NCBI RefSeq assembly: GCF_026723865.1
Contig: NZ_CP113529.1
Coordinates: 1,054,001 to 1,118,000 of the forward strand
Source: Mycobacterium sp. Aquia_216
GTDB taxonomy: Bacteria; Actinomycetota; Actinomycetes; Mycobacteriales; Mycobacteriaceae
Reading direction: 5' to 3'
Length of the DNA stretch: 64,000 bases
In this document: positions 28,145 to 35,111 of the stretch, in pieces
Layout: each line of letters opens with the position of its first letter
Numbering within the stretch: position 1 is the stretch's first letter
The notes under the pieces: model-generated
What the model was told of the DNA's origin: nothing
The model's input: the letters and a program-made list of their open reading frames with translations, nothing else
Databases searched by the model: none
Position numbers and translations under genes: made by a program

Positions 28145-29073
28145 GCGCTGGCACACAGCTTCTCGGAAAGCGTCCACCACTCCCCGGCGCGCTGCTCGTC
28201 GCGCGCATACGCTGCGCACGCGTCGCTGATCGCGCAGTCTTCCAGGTAGAGCGCGCCCCGGTCGGCCAGCTCGGGGCTTACCGCGGCCCACACCTGGGTG
28301 GCCGCACCCTGTTCCGGCGTGGCGAAGTCAAGTAGGCCGTTGTTCGTTTCGCCGCGTAGCGTGCTGTTGTTCACGACGAGCTTGCGGAGGTCTGAGAAAT
28401 CCTCGCGCGACATATACCGCGCCAGCGCGGTGGCAACGGTGCCGGGATGAACGGCGTAGGCACGAATCCCCAACTCGCGCAACCGCCGGTCGGCTTCTAT
28501 TGCATGCAGGATGTTCGCCGTCTTGGCGGCGCCGTATGCGACGAACTTGTCGTAGTCGCGGCGCTTCCAGTTGGGATCGTCGAAGTCCACGTCGCCCATC
28601 ACGTGACCCCCCGAGGACAGGATCACCACCCGGGCTCCCCCCGCCGCGGCCAGCCGCGGGACCAGCAGCCGGGTGAGCTCGAAGTGTCCGAAATGATTTG
28701 TCCCGATTTGCAATTCGAACCCATCGCGAGTCCGGCCGAGGGGGGTGAACATCACCCCGGCGTTGTTCATCAACACATGCACCACCGGTGTGATGTCGCG
28801 GATCGTCGCCGCCGCCGCACGAACGCTGGACAGTGCGGTGAGGTCGAGCTCGACGGTCGAGGTCGCCGCGCCCGGCACCTCGTCTCGTACCCACCCGGCG
28901 GCTTCGGCCAATGCCTGCTGGTTGCGGGCGGCCAGGATCACGTGGGCGCCCGCGGCTGCCAGCGCGCGCGCCGACTCGCGGCCCAGGCCGGATGAGGCGC
29001 CGGTGATCACACACACCTTGCCGGACAGGTCGATTCCCTCGACGACCTCATACGCGGTCCGACGGTCGGTCAT
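28141..29073 (-). CDS. Short-chain dehydrogenase/reductase in lux-like operon
   Basis: A 310-aa SDR. TGASSGLG near residue 24 binds the nucleotide, NNAG near 102 and VILSSGG carry structural and catalytic residues, and YGAAK near 180 is the active site. The subgroup resembles retinol dehydrogenase or WW-domain oxidoreductase-like SDRs and is similar to the SDR at 50213-51124. It overlaps both neighbours by ATGA. In context it could interconvert the aldehyde made by the LuxC-type enzyme and the alcohol. Confidence 0.87.
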   Translation of the reverse strand: MTDRRTAYEVVEGIDLSGKVCVITGASSGLGRESARALAAAGAHVILAARNQQALAEAAGWVRDEVPGAATSTVELDLTALSSVRAAAATIRDITPVVHVLMNNAGVMFTPLGRTRDGFELQIGTNHFGHFELTRLLVPRLAAAGGARVVILSSGGHVMGDVDFDDPNWKRRDYDKFVAYGAAKTANILHAIEADRRLRELGIRAYAVHPGTVATALARYMSREDFSDLRKLVVNNSTLRGETNNGLLDFATPEQGAATQVWAAVSPELADRGALYLEDCAISDACAAYARDEQRAGEWWTLSEKLCASA

Positions 29074-30527
29074 TGGCGGGCCAGCTGCCAGAGCGGAACG
29101 ACCGCGGCGGGGTCGCATTCTTCGTCGACGATCCACTTGCACATCCGCCGGATCGGCTCGATGGCGTCCTGAGGCATCGCGATCGCGACACTGCACGCGT
29201 AGCCCAGGCTGGTCAGGCGTTGGGCGCCGAACAGCGGCAGCGTGTTTCGTAACTGTCGTTTGAGCGACTCAGGATAGATGCCGATGGTCTGAGTGTAGGC
29301 GTTGACTGCCGCGGTCACCCGCTCGATGCTATCGACCGGCACGATGTTGGCGACCCGCCCGGACAGCATCGGCGAATAGTCGACCGGCTCGTCGAATTGG
29401 GAGACGACGATGGCGCCCTCGCGCCGCTCGCCACCGATGACGCGGTAGAAGTCGTCGGTCATGCGGGATGCCTCGAGATGATCGAGCAGCTCGCGGTTGG
29501 GGTAGCGCGGCGGGGTGCTCACGACGTCGGGCAGCGAGACCAGTTCTCGGTAGATCAATTCGCCGAGCCGATTCGCGTTGGCCAGACCGCCGGCGTCGGT
29601 TCCGCTGAGCACGTAGATGACCCGCGCGTTGGCACACCCTTCCTGGTTGGCCACGCCAATGTCCGTCGCGGCGCGCCGTGCCACCTCTCGCAAAGTGTCT
29701 TCGTCGGCGAACGCTTCGGCGCCGATGATGGTCGCGCTGCGCTTTGGGTCCAGCGCGATCAGCTCCAAACCCGGTTGGATGTACCGGGTTACGTGTTTGA
29801 CCGAGGTCATGCCACCCCACGCTACGATCTTTTCGATGTGCTGGGGTTGGTAGAGCGCCTCTTCGACGGCCAGATCGCCACCCTTCCAATATCCGACCGC
29901 CAGGTGTCTGGTGATCGGGTGGTCGGGCGCGACATCGGCAAGTGTGCGGGCAATGGCGATCGCGGTGAGCGGATCGTTGGACGGGGCCTTGATGATGGCG
30001 TCGGATCGGGTGATCACCGACCGCAGGATCGTCACGGCCGAGACCAATCCGCCGTTGCCCGCCGGGATATGCAGCACTCGGGATCCGAAGGCGCGCACGC
30101 GCAGTTCGCGTCCGTCGCGCAATGTGTGCGGGACCCAGCCGTTGAGGTAGTCCAGCCCGACCTGGCTGTCCGCGATTTCGGTGACGTTGTCCCGGGAAAA
30201 CAAGGGCCGCAGCACGAGATAGCTGTTCTTCATCATCTCCGCCGGCAGCACGTTGGCCACCAGGGAGGCCTCGTAGGCCTCCTGTAGATGCGTGTTCGTC
30301 TCGAAGTCCAGCGCGTCGCCCAGGGCGGCCAGCACGTCGAGGATCTCGTCGAAGCTCAGGTCGTAGAGGTCGCTCATCTGCCCGGGGTTTTTGAGCGGCA
30401 GCTGCTCGACGTACTTGCCCATGTCCGGGGCCTGGAATCGGGCGGCGCCGATGCGAGTGTCGAATCCGACGAGATCGTCGGTAATGACCTGTCCCCGCAA
30501 GAACAGCGGGACGGTGTAGGCGATCAC
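29070..30527 (-). CDS. LuxC-type acyl-CoA / fatty acid reductase
   Basis: A 485-aa protein of the LuxC family, related to aldehyde dehydrogenases. These enzymes reduce an activated acyl group with NADPH to a fatty aldehyde via an acyl-cysteine. The catalytic Cys298 lies in NQEGCANARV, matching the LuxC nucleophile region. The coenzyme part has IPAGNGGLVSAVTILRS and IIKAPSNDPLTA. The start is GTG, overlapping the LuxE-type stop by GTGA; its own stop overlaps the SDR start. Side-by-side LuxE and LuxC with no luciferase alpha/beta pair suggests aldehyde supply for lipid metabolism. Confidence 0.9.
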   Translation of the reverse strand: MIAYTVPLFLRGQVITDDLVGFDTRIGAARFQAPDMGKYVEQLPLKNPGQMSDLYDLSFDEILDVLAALGDALDFETNTHLQEAYEASLVANVLPAEMMKNSYLVLRPLFSRDNVTEIADSQVGLDYLNGWVPHTLRDGRELRVRAFGSRVLHIPAGNGGLVSAVTILRSVITRSDAIIKAPSNDPLTAIAIARTLADVAPDHPITRHLAVGYWKGGDLAVEEALYQPQHIEKIVAWGGMTSVKHVTRYIQPGLELIALDPKRSATIIGAEAFADEDTLREVARRAATDIGVANQEGCANARVIYVLSGTDAGGLANANRLGELIYRELVSLPDVVSTPPRYPNRELLDHLEASRMTDDFYRVIGGERREGAIVVSQFDEPVDYSPMLSGRVANIVPVDSIERVTAAVNAYTQTIGIYPESLKRQLRNTLPLFGAQRLTSLGYACSVAIAMPQDAIEPIRRMCKWIVDEECDPAAVVPLWQLARQ

Positions 30528-31954
30528 AGGGCGACACCCTTCATGAAGTCCACTGCTTCGTTGTGCACCTCATGTGTTGCGGCGCAGGTGATCCGGTCGT
30601 CTTCGACGCCCTGTTTCTCGCTGTAGCGCATGATGTCCGGCTCGAACGCGAGGCTGGCCTGGCCACAGGGGCACTTCAGGTCCCAGTCGATCGTGACTTC
30701 GTCGCCCGAGATGACGCCGCCCCAGTGCGCGCGCAGCAGGATGTCGTAGACCGCCGCGCGGCCGGTCTGCACACCGGTACGGGGAAGTGGCTCACTGGTC
30801 TCGGGGTCGAGCACGAACGGGATGACCCAGGGGGCGACGTGGTAGCGGCCCTGGCCGCAACCCCAGTGGAAGGTGCTCGACTCGGAGAAGCCATAGCCGA
30901 CCTGGATGCGCTCGACGCCGAGGAAGTCCTTTATGACAGTCATGAAATCCTCAGGCAGCGCAACACCTTTCATGCCGCCTCCGGTGAGAATCGCTGAGTC
31001 GGGCGAGAAGACGTTGCGCACGCCGCGTTCCAATCCGGCCTTGGCGATGTCGTACATCAAGTGGTAGGTGCCGAGCATGAACACCCGTTTGCCGCGTAGC
31101 TGCTCGGTGATACGGGTGAAGAAGGCATCCATGTCCTGGGCCTGGCGCGCCTGCATCGCGATGAACTCGTCCTTGCGAGCGGCCAGCGCGGGGTCGATCT
31201 CCAGGCGGTCGAGCTCCCCGCGCGACGCCGCTGCCCGCATCTTGGAGGCCAGGAACATCAGGTCGGTGTCGACCGCGAAGGGGTAGAGCGCATGAAACCG
31301 GGTTTCGTCGCCACCGGTGAAGCCGCGCTTGATCATGTTGGCAATCCGCAGATGACCGAGCTTGCCGTTGGCGAAGTTCGGCCACACCACATCGACCGAC
31401 GGGTTGAGTTCGACGTCGGTCGGCTCCTGGCCGAAAGTCTGGAAAAGGCAGATCTTCCACAGCGTCATGCCTTCCGCGGCACCGTGTTTGTCCTTGGGAA
31501 GGATTGAGATGGTTCCGGTGGTGCCGCTGGAGGTGATGACCTCGAGCGGTGTCTGCTCGTCGAGTCGCTCGATCCAATCGTCGATCCCGGTGCAGCCGGT
31601 GGTATCGACCGCGGACAGGTCGTAGCTGGTCAGCTTGTCCAGCCACCTAGTCATCAAGTCGAAGCGTTTCTTGTCGACCAGTGCGGCCGGGTATGACTTG
31701 AACGCGGTGTGCGAAAACAGCAGTGGCACGACGTCGTTGAATTCGTTGAGCTCCGTGATGCCGAGCCGGTCGGCCAGTTTGCGCAGTATCTCGATGCGTT
31801 GGTAGTGCTCGCGGAATCGGATGCCCATGGCCTGGCGCTGTAACTCTTCGAGTTCGTCGCGTCCGATGCTGTGCATCTGGGTGTAGGACTGGCCGAAGAA
31901 CCCGATCGGGTCGTTCATGAATTCGGTGACTGGCCGCGCTGCCGTACTTGTCAT
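30524..31954 (-). CDS. LuxE-type acyl-protein synthetase
   Basis: A 476-aa ligase of the LuxE (PF04443) type. LuxE activates a fatty acid as acyl-AMP and passes it to the LuxC partner. The adenylate motif TSSGTTGTISILPKDK lies near residue 150, and GYGFSESST further on fits the ANL core. A CPCG segment near residue 420 is typical of this branch. ATG 31954 is chosen because a TACGAT -10 box ends 6 nt upstream, giving a leaderless transcript, whereas a longer form would run into the upstream palindrome. It heads the four-gene operon and is 54 nt behind the efflux gene. Confidence 0.9.
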   Translation of the reverse strand: MTSTAARPVTEFMNDPIGFFGQSYTQMHSIGRDELEELQRQAMGIRFREHYQRIEILRKLADRLGITELNEFNDVVPLLFSHTAFKSYPAALVDKKRFDLMTRWLDKLTSYDLSAVDTTGCTGIDDWIERLDEQTPLEVITSSGTTGTISILPKDKHGAAEGMTLWKICLFQTFGQEPTDVELNPSVDVVWPNFANGKLGHLRIANMIKRGFTGGDETRFHALYPFAVDTDLMFLASKMRAAASRGELDRLEIDPALAARKDEFIAMQARQAQDMDAFFTRITEQLRGKRVFMLGTYHLMYDIAKAGLERGVRNVFSPDSAILTGGGMKGVALPEDFMTVIKDFLGVERIQVGYGFSESSTFHWGCGQGRYHVAPWVIPFVLDPETSEPLPRTGVQTGRAAVYDILLRAHWGGVISGDEVTIDWDLKCPCGQASLAFEPDIMRYSEKQGVEDDRITCAATHEVHNEAVDFMKGVAL

Positions 31955-31960
31955 CGGGTG

Positions 31961-31966
31961 ATCGTA
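31961..31966 (-). promoter_or_regulatory. -10 box of luxE-luxC-SDR-tetR operon, leaderless
   Basis: TACGAT on the minus strand, 6 nt before the ATG at 31954. Confidence 0.5.
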
Positions 31967-31990
31967 AGCCCAAAGTGCAGCAGAAAGCAA

Positions 31991-32011
31991 TAATGCAGTT
32001 ATCTGCAATTA
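31991..32011. promoter_or_regulatory. Palindrome upstream of luxE-type gene, candidate TetR operator
   Basis: TAATGCAG-TTAT-CTGCAATTA: the inner 5-bp arms TGCAG/CTGCA are perfect around 4 nt and the outer AT-rich ends match with one bulge. It lies about 25 nt upstream of the -10 box and covers the stop codon of the upstream efflux gene. Confidence 0.5.
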
Positions 32012-33514
32012 GGCGGCCGCGGAGCGCGCCTCGACCAGCGTCATTGGGCGGTCGCCGATCGCGGATGTCTCGTTGCCGCATGGCGTTTCGGCATGGCCCA
32101 TCGGCTTGGTGACAAAGCGGGCGCCGACCAGCGCGCCGATAAAATACAGCCCCGCGGCGACCTGTAGCAGCCTGGCGAAACTCGAATCGGTCAGCGTGCC
32201 GGCAGTGATCAGCCCCACGCAGGCCACGGAGCTCAGCGCCGAGGTCCTGCCCACCGCGTTTTGTAGAGCGGCGGCGACACCGCTGCGGGCCGGGTCGACC
32301 GAACCCAGACTTGCCGCGGCCAGCGGCGTCAGCGTGAGTACGGAACCGATGGCAACCACGATCGTTCCGGGCAGCAGATGGGTGACGATGTCGAATCCGT
32401 GACCGGGACGGATGAGCAGTAACCCGAACCCGGCCAGCGTTGGTCCCACGGTCAGGAAGACCCGCGGTCCGAAGCGTGCGGCCAGCTTGCCGACGCGCTT
32501 GGCGAAAAGAAACGACACCACGGGGGTGGGCAGGGTGGCCAAACCCGCGACGGTCGCGCAATATCCGGCGACCTCTTGGGTGTAGAGCGAGATGGCAAGG
32601 GCTCCCATGGAAATGGCGCCGTAGACGAATGCGGAGGTGACATTGGCGGCCGCGAAGTTACGGATCGCGAACAGACTGAGCGGCACCAAGGGGTGCGTGG
32701 CCCGCCGCTGCCATGCCACGAACGCCAGTAGTGCGGCGATGCCGGTGATCAACGACGTGGCGACCCGGGCGTCGGCCCAGCCATGGTCCCTCGATTCGAT
32801 CAGGGCATACACGGTGCCGGTCAGCCCGGCGGCCGACAAGGCGGCCCCGGCGACATCGAGTGGGGCGCGCTGCGCGGGCCGGGGTACCGGGCACAGCCAA
32901 AAGGTCAAGGCGAAACCGATCACCATCGGGACCGCCGACAAGGCATAGATCCATCGCCAGCTCAGCAGGTCCACCGCCATGCCGCCGAGCAGTGGACCGA
33001 GTGCGAATGCGGTACCGGTCCAGGCGGTCCAGGACCCAATGGCCGCGGGACGATCCGCGCGATCGAACGTGGAATTGATCAGCGCGAGGGATCCTGGCAC
33101 CAAAAAAGCCGCACCAAGGCCTTGGACGACCCGCCCGGTGATCAGCATGACCGGCGAGGGCGCGGTGGCAGCCAGCACCGAACCCGCCCCGAATGCCACC
33201 AGCCCGAAACGGATGACCGGCACTCGCCCCAACAGATCGGAAATGGAACCGCCCGGCAGAATCATCGCCGCCTGCGCCAGCAGATAGCCGTCGACCACCC
33301 ATTGCTGCAAGCACAGGCCTCCGCCGAGGTCACGCTCCGTGGCCGGGAGTGCCAGGTTCACGACGGTGACGTCGAAGAAGGCGACCATCGACACCATGGT
33401 GGCCACCACCATGACCCGACTCGTCGGCGCGGCAGCAGGCCAATTCCGCAGTGATCCGACCCGGCGTGCGGAACCGAGGCGAACGAGCGCGGGAGCGGGC
33501 TCCAGCGCGATCAT
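32009..33514 (-). CDS. DHA2-type MFS efflux transporter
   Basis: A 501-aa major facilitator with about 14 hydrophobic helices. Family signatures are FDVTVVNLALP near residue 47 (motif D1), the motif A region DLLGRVPV, GRVVQGLGAAFLVP, and motif C-like GSWTAWTGTAFALGPLLGG. Such pumps export drugs, dyes or lipophilic products by proton antiport. It lies upstream of the luxE-type gene on the same strand, so readthrough is possible, and downstream of the unidentified gene at 33642. Substrate unknown. Confidence 0.88.
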   Translation of the reverse strand: MIALEPAPALVRLGSARRVGSLRNWPAAAPTSRVMVVATMVSMVAFFDVTVVNLALPATERDLGGGLCLQQWVVDGYLLAQAAMILPGGSISDLLGRVPVIRFGLVAFGAGSVLAATAPSPVMLITGRVVQGLGAAFLVPGSLALINSTFDRADRPAAIGSWTAWTGTAFALGPLLGGMAVDLLSWRWIYALSAVPMVIGFALTFWLCPVPRPAQRAPLDVAGAALSAAGLTGTVYALIESRDHGWADARVATSLITGIAALLAFVAWQRRATHPLVPLSLFAIRNFAAANVTSAFVYGAISMGALAISLYTQEVAGYCATVAGLATLPTPVVSFLFAKRVGKLAARFGPRVFLTVGPTLAGFGLLLIRPGHGFDIVTHLLPGTIVVAIGSVLTLTPLAAASLGSVDPARSGVAAALQNAVGRTSALSSVACVGLITAGTLTDSSFARLLQVAAGLYFIGALVGARFVTKPMGHAETPCGNETSAIGDRPMTLVEARSAAA

Positions 33515-33641
33515 CGCGGTCTCGCCGGGCTGTCGTGCGGCATCCTGAACCCTCCTCTGGGTGTCGGAATGCGGTGGGCCGACACCCTCTTCGGGATGAT
33601 CTATACGACCGGGTTACGCGCCAGGGCGCCGCAAGGTTCAG

Positions 33642-34481
33642 TTACGAGACAGGGACTCGTTGTGGGCCGGGGCGGGCCGCGCGCTGCACCAGCCGCGGTG
33701 CCACGACTCGGTGCAGCGGGCCGACCACGGTCCACACCATGCGGGCGGCGATTTTGCGGCCATAGTGCACGCGGGTGGTGAGGGTGGCACGCCGGCCGTC
33801 TTGGCGCCGCAGCGTCAGCTCGCCGCGCATCAGGGGTCCACTGGTCGTCAGCACGATCTCGTCGTGATCCGAATGCACGATCGGCCAACCGATTACGTGA
33901 TCGGGCGAGGAATACGGACCCAGGCGAAATCTCAACACGTGTCGGTGGATCCACAACACCAGGCCGCCGCCCGCGCCCGCAGCGCTGCCCAGCGCGTCGC
34001 GGAACATCTGTTCGGCGCCGCGCGCGTCGCCGTTGAGGAGGGGGACTTCGAAGACGTCCGTGTAATCGGCCGCGGTCTCGCCGGTCAGGGTGCCCTCGGC
34101 GAACACCGCCGCCGCAACACGTTTCAGCGTCCATCGGGTCACAACGCGATGTGCGCCGCTGCCGATGACCAGGGCGCGATAAATCTTTCCGTGCAGTCCC
34201 GGGAAGTCCGCCCAGGTCGTGGCGCGCACTCGGGTGCGGCCCGACGGCGCTATGCCGTTCAGCGGGTCCAACTCGAACACCCACCGGTAGACCGCGAACG
34301 CGTGGCGGCCCTTCAGCGCCAACCGTTCCGGCTCCTGTGCGTCGTCGAGCACGAAACCGATTGGCACTCCTGTCGGGTCGTGCGGGTCGTGACACATCAC
34401 GCGAAGCAGCGCCGACCACGTGTCTACGCGATTCGCGTCGACAGTTATGGCATGCTCATCGATATAGGGTAATCGTTCCAT
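33642..34481 (-). CDS. Uncharacterised protein, SRPBCC/DUF2867-like start
   Basis: A 279-aa soluble protein. I do not recognise a firm family. The N-terminus (MERLPYIDEHAITVDANRVDTWSALLRVM) resembles the first strand of SRPBCC lipid-binding folds, and repeated strand-helix patterns (FAVYRWVFELDPL, HRVVTRWTLKRVAAAVFAEG, VLRFRLGPYSSPDHVIGWPIV) allow two such modules. ATG 34481 lies 21 nt from the divergent tetR start; upstream extensions would cross the shared operator. The neighbourhood suggests a hydrophobic ligand, but that is inference. Confidence 0.65.
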   Translation of the reverse strand: MERLPYIDEHAITVDANRVDTWSALLRVMCHDPHDPTGVPIGFVLDDAQEPERLALKGRHAFAVYRWVFELDPLNGIAPSGRTRVRATTWADFPGLHGKIYRALVIGSGAHRVVTRWTLKRVAAAVFAEGTLTGETAADYTDVFEVPLLNGDARGAEQMFRDALGSAAGAGGGLVLWIHRHVLRFRLGPYSSPDHVIGWPIVHSDHDEIVLTTSGPLMRGELTLRRQDGRRATLTTRVHYGRKIAARMVWTVVGPLHRVVAPRLVQRAARPGPQRVPVS

Positions 34482-34493
34482 ATAGAAGGAATG
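34474..34493. promoter_or_regulatory. Inverted repeat between divergent tetR and 33642-34481 gene
   Basis: CGTTCC-N8-GGAATG, arms matching 5 of 6 with the core TTCC/GGAA perfect. It overlaps the start codon of the minus-strand gene and ends 9 nt before the tetR ATG, so the TetR probably represses both genes here. Confidence 0.5.
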
Positions 34494-34502
34494 TACTAGA
34501 TC

Positions 34503-35111
34503 ATGGCACCTCCGCGGAAGCATGAAACCGATGTGATCCTCGACGCAGCCCGAGCGCTGGTGCTCGAGGGCGGACCGCGTGCGGCCAGCGTGGCGGCGAT
34601 CGCTAAATCCAGCGGCGCGCCGGCAGGCACGCTGTATCACCGGTTCGGCAACCGCGACGGCATCCTGACCGCGGCATGGCTGCGGGCGCTGGACCGCTTC
34701 CAGTCCCGAGCGATGGCGGCCTCGGAGAGCGACGCAGCCGATACGCCGGCCGAAACCGCGGTCGCGATGGCAGTGGCCGCGATCGCTTTCGCGCGGGAAC
34801 TCCCGCAGGACGCCCGGCTGTTGTTGACCATCCGACCGGCTGACCTGCTCGACGACCAGCCCGACGCCCGATTTCAGGAGACGGTGGCCGCGATGAATGC
34901 GCCGCTGACCGAGCAGATCGGTGTATTAGCCCGAAAACTCTATGGGCGCAAAGACTCCCGAACCGTGGACGCCGTCGCGCGCGCCGTCGCCGACTTGCCC
35001 TATGCCGTCGTCCGGCGGCACGCGCGCGACGACCCGATGCCGTCCTGGCTGGAGGTCGATGTCGCAGCCTCGGTGCGTGCGGTGCTAGAGAGCTTTGGCG
35101 AACGACCGTAA
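34503..35111 (+). CDS. TetR-family regulator, divergent at insertion edge
   Basis: A 202-aa regulator. The N-terminal domain (HETDVILDAARALVLEGGPRAASVAAIAKSSGAPAGTLYHRFGNRDGIL) is a standard TetR helix-turn-helix. It is divergent from the uncharacterised gene at 33642-34481, with an inverted repeat between them. Its 3' end overlaps the convergent ATPase gene by 27 bp, marking the right border of the accessory insertion. Confidence 0.87.
   Translation: MAPPRKHETDVILDAARALVLEGGPRAASVAAIAKSSGAPAGTLYHRFGNRDGILTAAWLRALDRFQSRAMAASESDAADTPAETAVAMAVAAIAFARELPQDARLLLTIRPADLLDDQPDARFQETVAAMNAPLTEQIGVLARKLYGRKDSRTVDAVARAVADLPYAVVRRHARDDPMPSWLEVDVAASVRAVLESFGERP

Noticed and set aside
25648..31954. A complete bioluminescence (lux) operon
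   Set aside because: LuxC and LuxE types are present, but there is no LuxA/LuxB pair and no LuxD; the single LLM protein belongs to an F420-type subgroup. Light production is not supported.
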